Shown here in pieces: positions 25,757 through 34,732 of a stretch of 64,000 bases of DNA (positions are counted from its first letter, which is position 1; every line of letters begins with the position of its first letter). The position numbers and the translations under genes are program-made. The notes below the pieces were generated by a model. That model had not been told where the DNA came from, ran no database searches, and saw nothing but the letters and a program-made list of their open reading frames with translations. The stretch spans positions 434,001-498,000 of the forward strand of contig CAWETL010000003.1 in assembly GCA_963812085.1 (NCBI GenBank), given 5' to 3'. The stretch comes from SPDF01 sp963812085 (GTDB lineage: Bacteria > Gemmatimonadota > Gemmatimonadetes > Gemmatimonadales > GWC2-71-9).

Positions 25757-26322
25757 GCACCAAGGCCGACATCCAGTCCCTCTCCGTCGCTCCGGGCTCG
25801 TCGCTCGGGCGGCGCGTTTTCGCGGTCTCGCTCGGTGCCCTCGTGGTGGCGCTCGCCGCCCAGGTCCGGGTGCCGCTGCCGTTCACGCCGGTGCCGGTCA
25901 CGCTGCAGGACCTCGCGGTCCTGACGGTGGGCGGCCTGCTCGGCCCCGCCGCCGGGGCCGCCGCGCTGGTCACGTACCTCGGGCTCGGCATCTCCGGCCT
26001 GCCGGTCTTTTCCGGCGGCGGTGCGGGGCTCGCCTGGCTGTTCGGCCCCACCGGCGGCTACCTGCTGGCGTTTCCGGTCGCCGCCTTCGTGACCGGCGTG
26101 GTGGCGCATCGACAGGGCTTCGACCGCGCCATCCTCGGCGCGCTCCTCGGCATGGTGATCATCCACGCCGGCGGCGTGGCGCAGCTCGCGCTGCTGACCG
26201 GCGACCTCGGCACTGCCTTCCGGACCGGCTCGCTGCCGTTCCTGTCCGTGAGCCTGCTGAAGACCGGCCTCGCGGCCGCGCTGGTCGCCGGCCTCTCGCC
26301 GAAAGTCACGAAGCTCCTTTGA
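25753..26322 (+). CDS. bioY: BioY-family biotin transporter (ECF S component)
   Basis: The 189-residue protein has six predicted membrane helices. It shows the BioY motif of a first helix followed by VPLPFTPVPVTLQDLAVLTVGGLLGP, later GLGISGLPVFSGGGAGL and FGPTGGYLLAFPVAA. BioY proteins take up biotin alone or with an EcfAT module; no ECF ATPase is nearby. GTG start, with 4-nt overlaps to the thiolase upstream and the CPBP gene downstream. Biotin supply fits a region of acyl-CoA metabolism. Confidence 0.93.
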   Translation: MSTKADIQSLSVAPGSSLGRRVFAVSLGALVVALAAQVRVPLPFTPVPVTLQDLAVLTVGGLLGPAAGAAALVTYLGLGISGLPVFSGGGAGLAWLFGPTGGYLLAFPVAAFVTGVVAHRQGFDRAILGALLGMVIIHAGGVAQLALLTGDLGTAFRTGSLPFLSVSLLKTGLAAALVAGLSPKVTKLL

Positions 26323-27206
26323 GCGGGCGCGACCTCGGCACCGGCCTGACTGGGCTCCTCAAGGCGATCGGCTGGTCGGTCGCCTTCGTTGTTGTGGGCA
26401 TCGTGCTCGGCCTGCCGACCGTGGTGGGGCTTGGGGCACTGGTGAAGGGTTCGGCGGGTACCGAGTGGTTCTCCAATCCCGGGCTGCCACAGTTGCTGAC
26501 GCAGGGCGTCGGCCTCGTGGTCGGGTTCGGCCTGGCCACCCTGCTCATCGGACGGAAGGCGCTCGGCCGGACGTGGGAAGAGCTGCGCTGGCGCGGGCCG
26601 CACCCGGCCGTCCCGTGGTTCGCGCGGGGCCTCGCACTCGGCGCGGCCGCCGCCGGGGGCGCCATGGTGCTGGGGCTCGCCGCCGCGGGCGCCGCCTGGA
26701 GCACCACCACCGGTTCGCTGCTGGACTGGGCGCGTTCGGCGCTCCTGACCGGCGGGGCGCTCGCGCTTCCGGCGCTGAGCGAGGAGCTGATCTTCCGCGG
26801 GGTGCCGCTCATCCTCCTCGCGGGAGTGCTGGGCCGGTGGCCGGCGGTGGTCCTGACCGCGGTGGCGTTCGGGCTCTCGCACTGGAGCAACCCGGACATC
26901 ACGACCCTCGGCATGGTCAACATCGCCGTTGCCGGCGTGCTGCTCGGCACGGCATTCTTTGCCCCGGGCGGCCTGTGGACGGCGTGGGGCGCACACCTCG
27001 GATGGAACCTCGCGCTCGCGGCGCTCGGGGCGCCGGTGAGCGGGCTGCCGCTCGCCATGCCCTACCTGGCGTACAACCCGGGCGGGCCAGTCTGGGTGTC
27101 GGGAGGCGGGTTCGGTCCCGAGGGCGGACTGCTCGCCTCGGTGACGATGCTGGCGGGGACGGCGCTGGCGGCACAGTGGATCAGGAAGGCCAGGGAGACG
27201 ACATGA
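26319..27206 (+). CDS. CPBP (CAAX/Abi) family intramembrane metalloprotease
   Basis: The 295-residue polytopic protein carries the CPBP motifs SEELIFRG (Glu-Glu), FGLSHW with a His in a later helix, and HLGWN. These form the intramembrane active site of Rce1-like proteases. Bacterial members are linked to immunity to bacteriocins or to unknown protein processing. The start is TTG, overlapping bioY by 4 nt, and the stop overlaps the dehydrogenase by 4 nt, so it is embedded in the acyl-CoA operon without an obvious biochemical link. Confidence 0.88.
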   Translation: MSGRDLGTGLTGLLKAIGWSVAFVVVGIVLGLPTVVGLGALVKGSAGTEWFSNPGLPQLLTQGVGLVVGFGLATLLIGRKALGRTWEELRWRGPHPAVPWFARGLALGAAAAGGAMVLGLAAAGAAWSTTTGSLLDWARSALLTGGALALPALSEELIFRGVPLILLAGVLGRWPAVVLTAVAFGLSHWSNPDITTLGMVNIAVAGVLLGTAFFAPGGLWTAWGAHLGWNLALAALGAPVSGLPLAMPYLAYNPGGPVWVSGGGFGPEGGLLASVTMLAGTALAAQWIRKARETT

Positions 27207-28054
27207 AGCAGGCGGCGGTCATCGGCGCGGGCACCATGGGCAACGGCATCGCCCACGTCTTCGCGCAGCACGGCTGGCAGGTGGCGCTCATCGACGTGTC
27301 GGGTCCGGCGCTCGAGCGAGGCCTCGCCACGATCCGCGGCAATCTCGAGCGGCAAGTCAAGAAGGGGACGCTCACCGCGGAACACTCCGCCGAGGTGCTC
27401 GGCCGGATCGCGACGCACCCGTCGCTGGACGCGGCGGCCGGGGCGGAGGTCGTCGTCGAGGCCGCGTCCGAGCGCCACGACATCAAGTTCGCGCTGTTCG
27501 AGCAGCTCGACCGGATCGCGGCGCCGTCGGCGGTGCTCGCCACCAATACCAGCTCGATCTCGATCACCGAGATCGCCGCGCGCACCCGCCGGCCGGCGCA
27601 GGTCATCGGGATGCACTTCATGAATCCCGTGCCGGTGATGCAGCTGGTGGAGGTCATCCGCGGCCACGCCACGAGCGACGCCACCCTGGCCTGGACGATG
27701 GACACCGCCCGGGCGCTGGGCAAGATCCCCGTCGAAGTGAACGACTACCCCGGGTTCGTGTCCAACCGCGTCCTGATGCCGATGATCAACGAGGCCATCT
27801 TCTGCGTGATGGAAGGCGTGGCCACGCCGGAGTCCATCGACACGGTCATGAAGCTGGGCATGGCGCATCCGATGGGGCCGCTGGCGCTGGCCGACTTCAT
27901 CGGCCTCGACGTGTGCCTGGCCATTCTCGAAGTGCTGCACAAGGGGCTGGGCGACGACAAGTACCGCGCCTGCCCGCTGCTCCGGCGGATGGTCGCCGCG
28001 GGCGACCTCGGCCGGAAGAGCGGCCGCGGGTTCTTCGAATACGGGACGAAGTGA
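27203..28054 (+). CDS. 3-hydroxybutyryl-CoA (3-hydroxyacyl-CoA) dehydrogenase
   Basis: The 283-residue enzyme has the NAD-binding GAGTMGNGIA at residues 8-17, the TNTSS and GMHFMNPVPVM segment with catalytic His138, and the C-terminal KSGRGFFEYG. It oxidises 3-hydroxyacyl-CoA to 3-oxoacyl-CoA, the substrate of the thiolase encoded upstream. Length matches the short, monofunctional Hbd/PaaH type. The start at 27203 overlaps the CPBP stop by 4 nt; a much longer frame extending upstream is only an overlapping reading. Confidence 0.94.
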   Translation: MKQAAVIGAGTMGNGIAHVFAQHGWQVALIDVSGPALERGLATIRGNLERQVKKGTLTAEHSAEVLGRIATHPSLDAAAGAEVVVEAASERHDIKFALFEQLDRIAAPSAVLATNTSSISITEIAARTRRPAQVIGMHFMNPVPVMQLVEVIRGHATSDATLAWTMDTARALGKIPVEVNDYPGFVSNRVLMPMINEAIFCVMEGVATPESIDTVMKLGMAHPMGPLALADFIGLDVCLAILEVLHKGLGDDKYRACPLLRRMVAAGDLGRKSGRGFFEYGTK

Positions 28055-28106
28055 GGCGCCGCCTCGCTTCCTGAACAGCCACTCACCTCCTCGGGTCAGG
28101 GTTCTC

Positions 28107-29168
28107 ATGGATCTCTTCAAGGACATCGCCGGGCACGGTCACGAGCAGGTCGTCTTCTGCCATGAGCCCGCCTGCGGGTACTTCGGCATCATCGCGATTC
28201 ACGACACGACGCTCGGCCCCGCGCTCGGCGGCACCCGGTTCTGGCAGTACGACTCGACCGAGGCGGCCATCACCGATGCGCTGCGCCTGGCCCGCGGCAT
28301 GACGTACAAGGCCGCGGTGGCCGGCCTCAGCCTCGGCGGCGGCAAGTCGGTGATCATCGGCGACAACAAGCGCACCGACCGCGAGGCGCTCTTCCGCGCG
28401 CACGGGCGCTTCGTCGAGTCGCTCGGCGGCCGGTACATCACCGCCGAGGACGTCGGGACCAGCCCCGCCGACATGGAGTTCGTCCACTACGAGACCAACC
28501 ACGTGGCCGGCCTCACCGGGCTTTCCGGCGACCCGTCGCCGGTCACGGCGCACGGCGTCTACATGGGCATCAAGGCCACCGCGAAGGCGCAGTGGGGGAG
28601 CGACGTGCTGACCGGCAAGACGGTGGCGGTGCAGGGCTGCGGCCACGTCGGCCAGTACCTCTGCACCTATCTCAAGGCCGAGGGCGTCAAGCTGATCGTG
28701 ACCGACGTCGACCAGGCCAAGGTCAAGAAGGTGGTCGAGGCCACCGGCGCCACCGCCGTGGCCCCGGACAAGATCTACGACCAGGCCGCCGACGTCTTCG
28801 CGCCCTGCGCGCTCGGGGCGATCATCAACGACGACACGCTCAAGCGCCTCAAGGTGACGATCGTGGCCGGCGGCGCCAACAACCAGCTCGCCGAGGAGCG
28901 GCACGGCGACGCGCTCGCGGCCAAGGGCGTCCTCTACGCGCCCGACTACGTGATCAACGGCGGTGGGCTGATCAACGTCTACGGCGAGATCCACGGCTGG
29001 ACGGCGGAGCGCTCGAAGAAGAAGGCCGGTGAGATCTACGACACGCTGCTCCGCATCTACGACCTGGCGTCGCAGAAGAAGATCCCGTCGTACCTGGCCG
29101 CCGACCGGGTGGCCGAGGGGCGGCTGGGACAGGTCGGCGGCATGCGGCCGATGTGGATGCCCGGGTAA
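28107..29168 (+). CDS. Leucine/valine/phenylalanine dehydrogenase
   Basis: The 353-residue amino-acid dehydrogenase has the N-terminal GPALGGTRFW segment and Lys68 and Lys80 in MTYKAAVAGLSLGGGK, where substrate and catalysis lie. The Rossmann motif is GCGHVG near 185 and GGGLINV near the end. The short length and N-terminus resemble leucine dehydrogenase rather than glutamate dehydrogenase. It reversibly deaminates branched-chain amino acids with NAD. It has its own start 52 nt after the upstream gene and is followed by a strong hairpin. Confidence 0.92.
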   Translation: MDLFKDIAGHGHEQVVFCHEPACGYFGIIAIHDTTLGPALGGTRFWQYDSTEAAITDALRLARGMTYKAAVAGLSLGGGKSVIIGDNKRTDREALFRAHGRFVESLGGRYITAEDVGTSPADMEFVHYETNHVAGLTGLSGDPSPVTAHGVYMGIKATAKAQWGSDVLTGKTVAVQGCGHVGQYLCTYLKAEGVKLIVTDVDQAKVKKVVEATGATAVAPDKIYDQAADVFAPCALGAIINDDTLKRLKVTIVAGGANNQLAEERHGDALAAKGVLYAPDYVINGGGLINVYGEIHGWTAERSKKKAGEIYDTLLRIYDLASQKKIPSYLAADRVAEGRLGQVGGMRPMWMPG

Positions 29169-29184
29169 GGAGAACGGCGGGCCA

Positions 29185-29225
29185 GCGGGGAAGCGGGGAA
29201 GGGGCCTCCGCTCCCGCTTCCCCGC
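29185..29225. terminator. Long hairpin between the leucine dehydrogenase gene and rpiB
   Basis: Perfect 13-bp arms, GCGGGGAAGCGGG (29185-29197) and CCCGCTTCCCCGC (29213-29225), enclose a 15-nt loop. It starts 16 nt after the dehydrogenase stop. No T-tract follows, so it may attenuate or stabilise rather than terminate fully. Confidence 0.45.
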
Positions 29226-29255
29226 CTCCCCGCCTCTCCGCTTACATTTGCAATC

Positions 29256-29702
29256 ATGCCTGAAATCATCCCCATCGCCTCGGACCACGCCGGCGTCGAA
29301 ATGAAGGAGCGGCTCAAGCGGGAACTGACCGCGTTGGGCTTCCAGCCGCTCGACATGGGCACCAACAGCACCGACTCCGTGGACTATCCCGACTTCGCCC
29401 ATCCGCTCGCCGAAAAGGTGGAGCACGGCGAGGTGAAGCGCGGCGTGCTGCTCTGCGGCACCGGGCTCGGCATGTCCTACGCCGCCAACCGGCACCACGG
29501 CGTCCGCGCGGCGGTGGCGTGGACGCCGGAGGTGGCGCAGCTGTCCCGGGAGCACAACGACGCCAACGTGCTCGTGCTGCCGGCCCGGTGCATTTCGGAC
29601 GAGGAAAGCGTCGAGATTCTCAAGCGGTGGCTGGCCACGCCCTTTGCGGGCGGCCGGCACAGCCGTCGCGTGGCCAAGATCGAGGAAGGGGAGGGGACGT
29701 GA
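29256..29702 (+). CDS. rpiB: Ribose-5-phosphate isomerase B
   Basis: The 148-residue enzyme interconverts ribose-5-phosphate and ribulose-5-phosphate. It shows SDHAG (Asp10-His11), LCGTGLGMSYAANRHHGVRAA with the catalytic Cys67, and a helix ending in the basic HSRRVAKIEE. Size and motifs are standard for RpiB/LacAB proteins. It leads the rightward operon rpiB-glyA-Minf_1886-Zn ribbon-nnr and overlaps glyA by 4 nt. Confidence 0.95.
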   Translation: MPEIIPIASDHAGVEMKERLKRELTALGFQPLDMGTNSTDSVDYPDFAHPLAEKVEHGEVKRGVLLCGTGLGMSYAANRHHGVRAAVAWTPEVAQLSREHNDANVLVLPARCISDEESVEILKRWLATPFAGGRHSRRVAKIEEGEGT

Positions 29703-30958
29703 CGCGGCACAATACCGCCAGCCTCAGGGAAGCCGATCCGGCCGTCGCGGCGATCGTGGACCGGGAACTCCGCCGCCAGCGCGACGGGCTCGAGCTGATC
29801 GCCAGCGAGAACTTCGCGAGCCGCGCGGTGATCGACGCGATGGGCACGCCGCTCACCAACAAGTACGCCGAGGGGTACCCCGGGCGCCGGTACTACGGCG
29901 GGTGCGAGGTGGTGGACGAGGTCGAGCGCCTGGCCATCGAGCGCGCCAAGCGCATCTTCGGCGCGGGCCACGCCAACGTGCAGCCGCACAGCGGCGCCCA
30001 GGCCAACTTCGCGGCCTACCTGGCGCTCATCGCCCCGGGGGACCTGCTGATGGGCATGTCGCTCCCGCACGGCGGGCACCTGACGCACGGCGCCTCGGTC
30101 AACCACAGCGGGATCATCTTCCGCGCCACGCAGTACGGGGTGGACCCGGCCACCGGGCTCATCGACTACGACGCGGTGCGCGACCAGGCCCGCCGGGACC
30201 GCCCGAAGCTGATCATCGCGGGCGGCAGCGCCTACGCCCGGATCATCGACTTCGCCGCCTTCCGGAGCATCGCCGACGAAATCGGCGCCTTCTTCCTCGT
30301 GGACATGTCGCACTTCTCGGGGCTCGTGGCCGGGGGGGTCTATCCGTCGCCCATTCCCCACGCGCACGTCACCACGACCACGACTCACAAGACGCTCCGC
30401 GGTCCGCGCGGCGGGATGATCCTCTGCGGCGAGGAGTTCGCAAAGCAGGTGGACAAGTCGGTGTTTCCCGGGCACCAGGGCGGCCCCCTGATGCACATCA
30501 TCGCCGCCAAGGCGGTGGCGTTCGGCGAGGTGCTCGACCCCGGGTTCCGCACCTACGCCCGCCAGGTCGTGGAGAACGCCAAGACCCTCGCGGCGGCGAT
30601 GCAGGCACGGGGCTTCGCCATCGTCTCGGGCGGCACCGACTCCCACCTCATGCTGGTGGACCTCCGCCCCAAGGGGCTGACCGGCAAGCTGGCCGAGCAG
30701 CTGCTCGACCGCGCCGGGATCACCGTGAACAAGAACACCATCCCCGACGACCCGCAGTCGCCCTTCGTGACCAGCGGCATCCGGCTCGGCACGCCCGCCC
30801 TCACCACCAGGGGCATGGGCGCCGCGGAGATGAAGCGGATCGCCACGCTGATCGATCGGGTGCTGGTCGGGCAGGACGACGCAACCGTCGAGGCGGTGCG
30901 GAAGCAGGTGGAGGAGCTGGCTCGCGCGTTCCCGCTCTACCAGGCCGACCGGACGTGA
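29699..30958 (+). CDS. glyA: Serine hydroxymethyltransferase
   Basis: The 419-residue PLP enzyme interconverts serine and glycine with tetrahydrofolate. Motifs include ELIASENFAS near 32, SGAQANFAAY near 98, MSLPHGGHLTHG near 120, the DMSHFSGLVAGG loop and the PLP lysine Lys231 in TTTTTHKTLRGPRGG. The GTG start at 29699 forms a 4-nt overlap with rpiB; the longer frame upstream is not supported. The stop overlaps the Minf_1886 gene by 4 nt. Confidence 0.97.
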   Translation: MTRHNTASLREADPAVAAIVDRELRRQRDGLELIASENFASRAVIDAMGTPLTNKYAEGYPGRRYYGGCEVVDEVERLAIERAKRIFGAGHANVQPHSGAQANFAAYLALIAPGDLLMGMSLPHGGHLTHGASVNHSGIIFRATQYGVDPATGLIDYDAVRDQARRDRPKLIIAGGSAYARIIDFAAFRSIADEIGAFFLVDMSHFSGLVAGGVYPSPIPHAHVTTTTTHKTLRGPRGGMILCGEEFAKQVDKSVFPGHQGGPLMHIIAAKAVAFGEVLDPGFRTYARQVVENAKTLAAAMQARGFAIVSGGTDSHLMLVDLRPKGLTGKLAEQLLDRAGITVNKNTIPDDPQSPFVTSGIRLGTPALTTRGMGAAEMKRIATLIDRVLVGQDDATVEAVRKQVEELARAFPLYQADRT

Positions 30959-31353
30959 ACGACCTGACGTTCGTCGCCGACGTGCTCACCCGCATCCGTG
31001 CGCGCGGGGATCAGTACGACGAGCGTGCCTATCTCTTCGTCCTCGGCGCCATCGAGTTCGTGCAGACGCGGCTCCCGGCCCGCCGCCACCTCTCCGGTGT
31101 CGAGGTGGCGTGGGCCTGCCGCGACCTCGCCTGGGAGCAGTTCGGGCTCCTCGCGCCGTCGGTGCTCCGCCACTGGGGCATCACCTCCACCCGTTCCGTG
31201 GGGTGCATCGTCTTCGCGCTGGTCGAGGCCGGGCTGCTGGTGGCCCAGCCGGGGGACTCGGTGGATGACTTCACCGACGTGTACGACTTCGCCAACGCCT
31301 TCCAGGCGGGCTACACCTGGACCGGGCCGGCGACGGGGCAGCTGGAGACCTAG
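30955..31353 (+). CDS. Minf_1886 family protein (unknown function)
   Basis: The 132-residue protein contains AYLFVLGAIEFVQTRL, HLSGVEVAWACRDLAWEQFG, LAPSVLRHWGI and DDFTDVYDFANAF. This arrangement matches the Minf_1886 family found across Verrucomicrobia, Planctomycetes and Gemmatimonadota. It is soluble, with no signal peptide. The GTG start overlaps glyA by 4 nt. The family has no known biochemical role; conserved linkage with glyA and a zinc-ribbon protein is suggestive only. Confidence 0.8.
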   Translation: MNDLTFVADVLTRIRARGDQYDERAYLFVLGAIEFVQTRLPARRHLSGVEVAWACRDLAWEQFGLLAPSVLRHWGITSTRSVGCIVFALVEAGLLVAQPGDSVDDFTDVYDFANAFQAGYTWTGPATGQLET

Positions 31354-31366
31354 ACCGGGAGGGGAC

Positions 31367-31561
31367 ATGGACGGGACAGACTGGCCGGCGTGCCAGAAGT
31401 GCGCGGCGGGGAAGCTGATTCCACTCTCCGACTACGGCCGCGAAGGGGCGCCGATCACCTACAAGGCGTGGGTGTGCACCAATCCGGAGTGCGGCTTCAA
31501 CCTGCGGATCGACAACGGCGAAATCTCCTTCGGTCGCGTGATCGGGCAGTCGTACAAGTAG
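31367..31561 (+). CDS. Small zinc-ribbon protein
   Basis: The 64-residue protein has WPACQKCAAGKLIPL and WVCTNPECGFNLRI, giving a CxxC...CxxxxC zinc knuckle, and ends in GRVIGQSYK. A GGGAGGGG ribosome-binding site precedes the ATG. Small zinc ribbons often bind RNA or stabilise a partner. It lies 13 nt after the Minf_1886 gene and 1 nt before nnr, so it is clearly part of the operon. I do not recognise a named family. Confidence 0.65.
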   Translation: MDGTDWPACQKCAAGKLIPLSDYGREGAPITYKAWVCTNPECGFNLRIDNGEISFGRVIGQSYK

Positions 31562-31562
31562 C

Positions 31563-33110
31563 TTGTTGATCCCCGTCCTGACTCCGGCGCAGTCCGCGCT
31601 CTGGGACATGCGCGCCGCGGGCGACGGCATCGCCGTCGAGACGCTGATGGACGCTGCCGGGCGCGCGAGCGCCGCGGTGATCGCCCGGCGGTACGGGCCG
31701 GCGCTCCGCGGTGGCGTCCTCGTCGCGGCCGGCACGGGGAACAACGGCGGCGACGGGTGGGTGCTCGCCCGGGTGCTGCATCGCCAGGAGGTCCCGGTCT
31801 GGGTGGCGGCACTGCCTGGCGATCCATCGAAGCTCAACAGCCGGGTGCGGACCCTCGCCCTCGCCGAGGGGGTGCGCGAAGTGGCGCCGGACGGCCCGTG
31901 GCCGACCGTGGCGATCGGGGTGGACGCGATCCTCGGCACCGGCGCCAGCGGCGCGCCGCGGGAGGCGGCGGCCGCGCTGGTCCAGCGGCTCCGCGACCTG
32001 CGGGTCCCGCTCGTGGCCCTCGATGGGCCGACCGGCGTGGATCTGCTGACCGGCGCCGTGTGGGGACCCGCCGGCGCCACCATGTCGATCACCTTCGGCG
32101 CCCCCCGCCGCGGACACCTGCTGGCCCGCGAGGAAGTAGGCGACGTCGTCGTCGTCGATATCGGGCTCCCGCCGCCGGACCCAGCCTGGCCCATGCTCGT
32201 CACCGACTCGCTCGCTTCCGGCTGGCTGCGGCCGTTCCCCGCCGATGCCCACAAGGGCGATCGCGGTCGGGTCGTCGTGATCGGGGGCGATGCAGGAATG
32301 AGCGGGGCCCTGCGGATGGCGGGGCGGGCGGCCTTCGCCGCCGGGGCCGGCCTCGTCTTCGGCGTGGCCCCGGAGGCCACCACGACGGCGCTCGCCGCGG
32401 CCGAACCGGACCTGCAGCTGCGCTCCTGCTCCTTCGACCGCCCGCCGACCGATGCGCTCCTGGAACTGGCCGCGCAAGCCGATGCGGTCGTCGCCGGGCC
32501 CGGCCTGGGCCGGGGGAAGGGTCGGCGCGAATTTCTCGTGCCGTTCCTCCTCGCGAGCCGGGCCGTCGTCCTTGACGCGGACGGCTTGATCGCGTTCCAG
32601 GGCGCGTTGCCGGCCCTGCGTGCGCTCTCCGACGGCCGCCGCCTGGTCCTCACTCCCCACCCGGGCGAGTTCCGCGCGCTGTTCCCCCACCTGGCCGGCA
32701 CGCTCGATGTGGACCCCTGGACGGCGGCCGAAGCGGCGTCCGAGGAATCCGGTGCCGTGGTGCTGCTCAAGGGCGTGCCCTCGGTGGTGGCCCGTGCCGG
32801 GCGGCCGACCTGGACCATTGCGGCTGGCAATCCGGGGCTCGCCACCGGCGGAAGCGGAGACATCCTGAGCGGGCTCTGCGGCGCGTTCCTGGCCGTCGGA
32901 CTCGACGGGGAAACCGCGGCCGCGCTGGGAGCGCAGGCGCTCGGGCGCGCGGGAGAGCTCGCCGGACGGCGCGCGACGCCTCGCTCGATGCGCCCCATGG
33001 ACGTGGTGGCCGCGCTGCCCGATCTCTGGCGCGCCTGGGCGGTGCTTCGCACAATGCCGGAGCGGGCACACCCGCCGATCCTCGTCGAACTCGAACGCCC
33101 CGCGGGGTGA
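31563..33110 (+). CDS. nnr: Bifunctional NAD(P)H-hydrate repair enzyme
   Basis: The 515-residue protein joins an N-terminal NAD(P)HX epimerase domain (GTGNNGGDG at 57-65, LDGPTGVD) to a C-terminal ADP-dependent dehydratase domain (HKGDRGRVVVIGG, TPHPGEF and GGSGDILSG). It repairs hydrated NAD(P)H. The start is TTG one nucleotide after the zinc-ribbon stop; a second TTG one codon later is equally possible. Fused Nnr enzymes are usual in bacteria. Confidence 0.94.
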   Translation: MLIPVLTPAQSALWDMRAAGDGIAVETLMDAAGRASAAVIARRYGPALRGGVLVAAGTGNNGGDGWVLARVLHRQEVPVWVAALPGDPSKLNSRVRTLALAEGVREVAPDGPWPTVAIGVDAILGTGASGAPREAAAALVQRLRDLRVPLVALDGPTGVDLLTGAVWGPAGATMSITFGAPRRGHLLAREEVGDVVVVDIGLPPPDPAWPMLVTDSLASGWLRPFPADAHKGDRGRVVVIGGDAGMSGALRMAGRAAFAAGAGLVFGVAPEATTTALAAAEPDLQLRSCSFDRPPTDALLELAAQADAVVAGPGLGRGKGRREFLVPFLLASRAVVLDADGLIAFQGALPALRALSDGRRLVLTPHPGEFRALFPHLAGTLDVDPWTAAEAASEESGAVVLLKGVPSVVARAGRPTWTIAAGNPGLATGGSGDILSGLCGAFLAVGLDGETAAALGAQALGRAGELAGRRATPRSMRPMDVVAALPDLWRAWAVLRTMPERAHPPILVELERPAG

Positions 33111-33160
33111 GCCACACCGCGTCCAGGCCAGGCCTCTCCGAAATGCAGTACCTTTCTCCC

Positions 33161-34732
33161 ATGCGCGCACTGCCGGTCCTCTTCCTCGCACTCGGTGTCT
33201 CACCGCTCGCCGGGCAGACGCCGCGGAACTGGCGTCCGGAGGACCGGGTCGTGATCGCGGACTGGACCCACGTCTCCGCCGTGGCCGCCGGGCCCGATCG
33301 GGTGTTCATCGTCTCGCCCGCGGCGGTGCTGGTCTGGCACCCGCAGTTCCGCCGCTGGGAGGGGCCCTACGATCCGCCCGTCCCCGACTTCCTGGCCCAG
33401 GTGAACGCCGGGATGATCGATCCGCTCGACAACACTCTCTGGCTCCAGACGCTGAACGGGTGGGTCCACTTCCAGCCGGACCTGCAGCTCTGGGATCGGG
33501 GCACGGCGCCGGGCCGGGTCATCGACATCGCATTCGATCTCGCCGCTCCCACCGAGGGACTCTTCCTCCGCACGCCGGACGGGTGGTACATGGTGCCCCG
33601 CGGTGGATTCACCGCCGTCGCTGCCAATCCGCCTGTCCGTCCGATCCGTCCCGCCTCGGTCAGCCAGGCGGTGGCCTCCAACCCCGTGCTGCAGGGCGGG
33701 GCCACCTCCTTCCTCCTCGATCCGTCCCTTCAAAGCGCGCGGCTCACCTCGGCGGCGCGCTCGTTCGACAACCTCGGCTGGTACCTCGGTACCGACCGAG
33801 TGGGCACGCTCTTTCTTCCCGACGGTGCGGCAGTGCCCGACCGGCTCAGCTTCGGGCTGCCGGGGAGAATCGCGGGAGCGGTCATGGCCGTGCCGGGCGG
33901 GGTCTGGGTGGCCACCGACCGCGCCGCCGCCGCGCCTGCGGGACTCACATTTGTTGCGGGCGACTTGAGCGATTTCCAGGTGATCACCGGCCCGGCGGCC
34001 ACCGGCCTGCCGTTTACCCGCGTGAGGCGGCTCATCGGCGTGGAGTCGTCGATCTGGGCGGCCTCCGACGGCGGCGTGATCCGCTTCCCGACGTCGGACC
34101 CGACGCTGTACACCGCCTACACGGAGGGGATGGGCGTGCCCGACCGCCGTGTGCTGTCGCTGGCGTCCCGGCGTGGCGTCGTCGTCGCCGCCACGGCGCG
34201 CGGGCTGGCGCGGTTCGCCGACACGACCGGCGCCGCACCGCTCGCCCCCGCGTTCGTCGAGCCGGCGCTGGCCGTCGCGCTCGGTGGCGACACCACCTGG
34301 GTGGCGACCCGGTACGGGCCGCGCGCGGCCCTGCTCGACGATCGCGACCTCTGGCGCCCTCCCGGGCTTGATTCATCCGCGGCGTTCAACCGCTCGCTCT
34401 ACGATCTCGCGTGGATGGCCGACACCCTGGTGGGGCTCACCGCCGACCAGTTCCTCTGGAAAGCGCCTGGCGCCGACCGCTGGGCGCTCTCGCCCACGAT
34501 CTCATCCATCCTGGGTCCGCTCCGGCGGATGGTGGCGGACGGCGACGGGTTCTGGGTGGCGGGCGACCAGGCGGTCGGGTGGACCCGGATCAACGGCGTG
34601 CCGATCCGCCCGCTGCTGGTGGGGAGCGACCTGCCCGGCGATCCACTCGACATGGCGGTGGACGCCGATTTCCTGTGGGTCGCGACGACCGGCGGGCTGG
34701 TGCGCTTTCGGCTGTCGGAGGTGCGGCCGTGA
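33161..34732 (+). CDS. Secreted beta-propeller-like protein
   Basis: From the ATG at 33161 the 523-residue product has a signal peptide cut after about LAGQ. Repeated blade-like segments follow, with Trp/Asp turns such as GVWVATDRA, SIWAASDGGVIRFPTSD and FLWVATTGGLVRFR. This recalls the 'two-component regulator propeller' or WD-like repeats. A GTG at 33107 overlaps nnr by 4 nt and would add 18 residues before the signal peptide; the later ATG is preferred because secretion needs a clean signal. The function is unknown. It overlaps thiL by 4 nt. Confidence 0.65.
   Translation: MRALPVLFLALGVSPLAGQTPRNWRPEDRVVIADWTHVSAVAAGPDRVFIVSPAAVLVWHPQFRRWEGPYDPPVPDFLAQVNAGMIDPLDNTLWLQTLNGWVHFQPDLQLWDRGTAPGRVIDIAFDLAAPTEGLFLRTPDGWYMVPRGGFTAVAANPPVRPIRPASVSQAVASNPVLQGGATSFLLDPSLQSARLTSAARSFDNLGWYLGTDRVGTLFLPDGAAVPDRLSFGLPGRIAGAVMAVPGGVWVATDRAAAAPAGLTFVAGDLSDFQVITGPAATGLPFTRVRRLIGVESSIWAASDGGVIRFPTSDPTLYTAYTEGMGVPDRRVLSLASRRGVVVAATARGLARFADTTGAAPLAPAFVEPALAVALGGDTTWVATRYGPRAALLDDRDLWRPPGLDSSAAFNRSLYDLAWMADTLVGLTADQFLWKAPGADRWALSPTISSILGPLRRMVADGDGFWVAGDQAVGWTRINGVPIRPLLVGSDLPGDPLDMAVDADFLWVATTGGLVRFRLSEVRP

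Noticed and set aside
33107..33161. GTG at 33107 as the start of the propeller-like protein.
   Set aside because: It would place 18 residues before the signal peptide; however its 4-nt overlap with nnr is attractive, so it is kept as an alternative in the entry.
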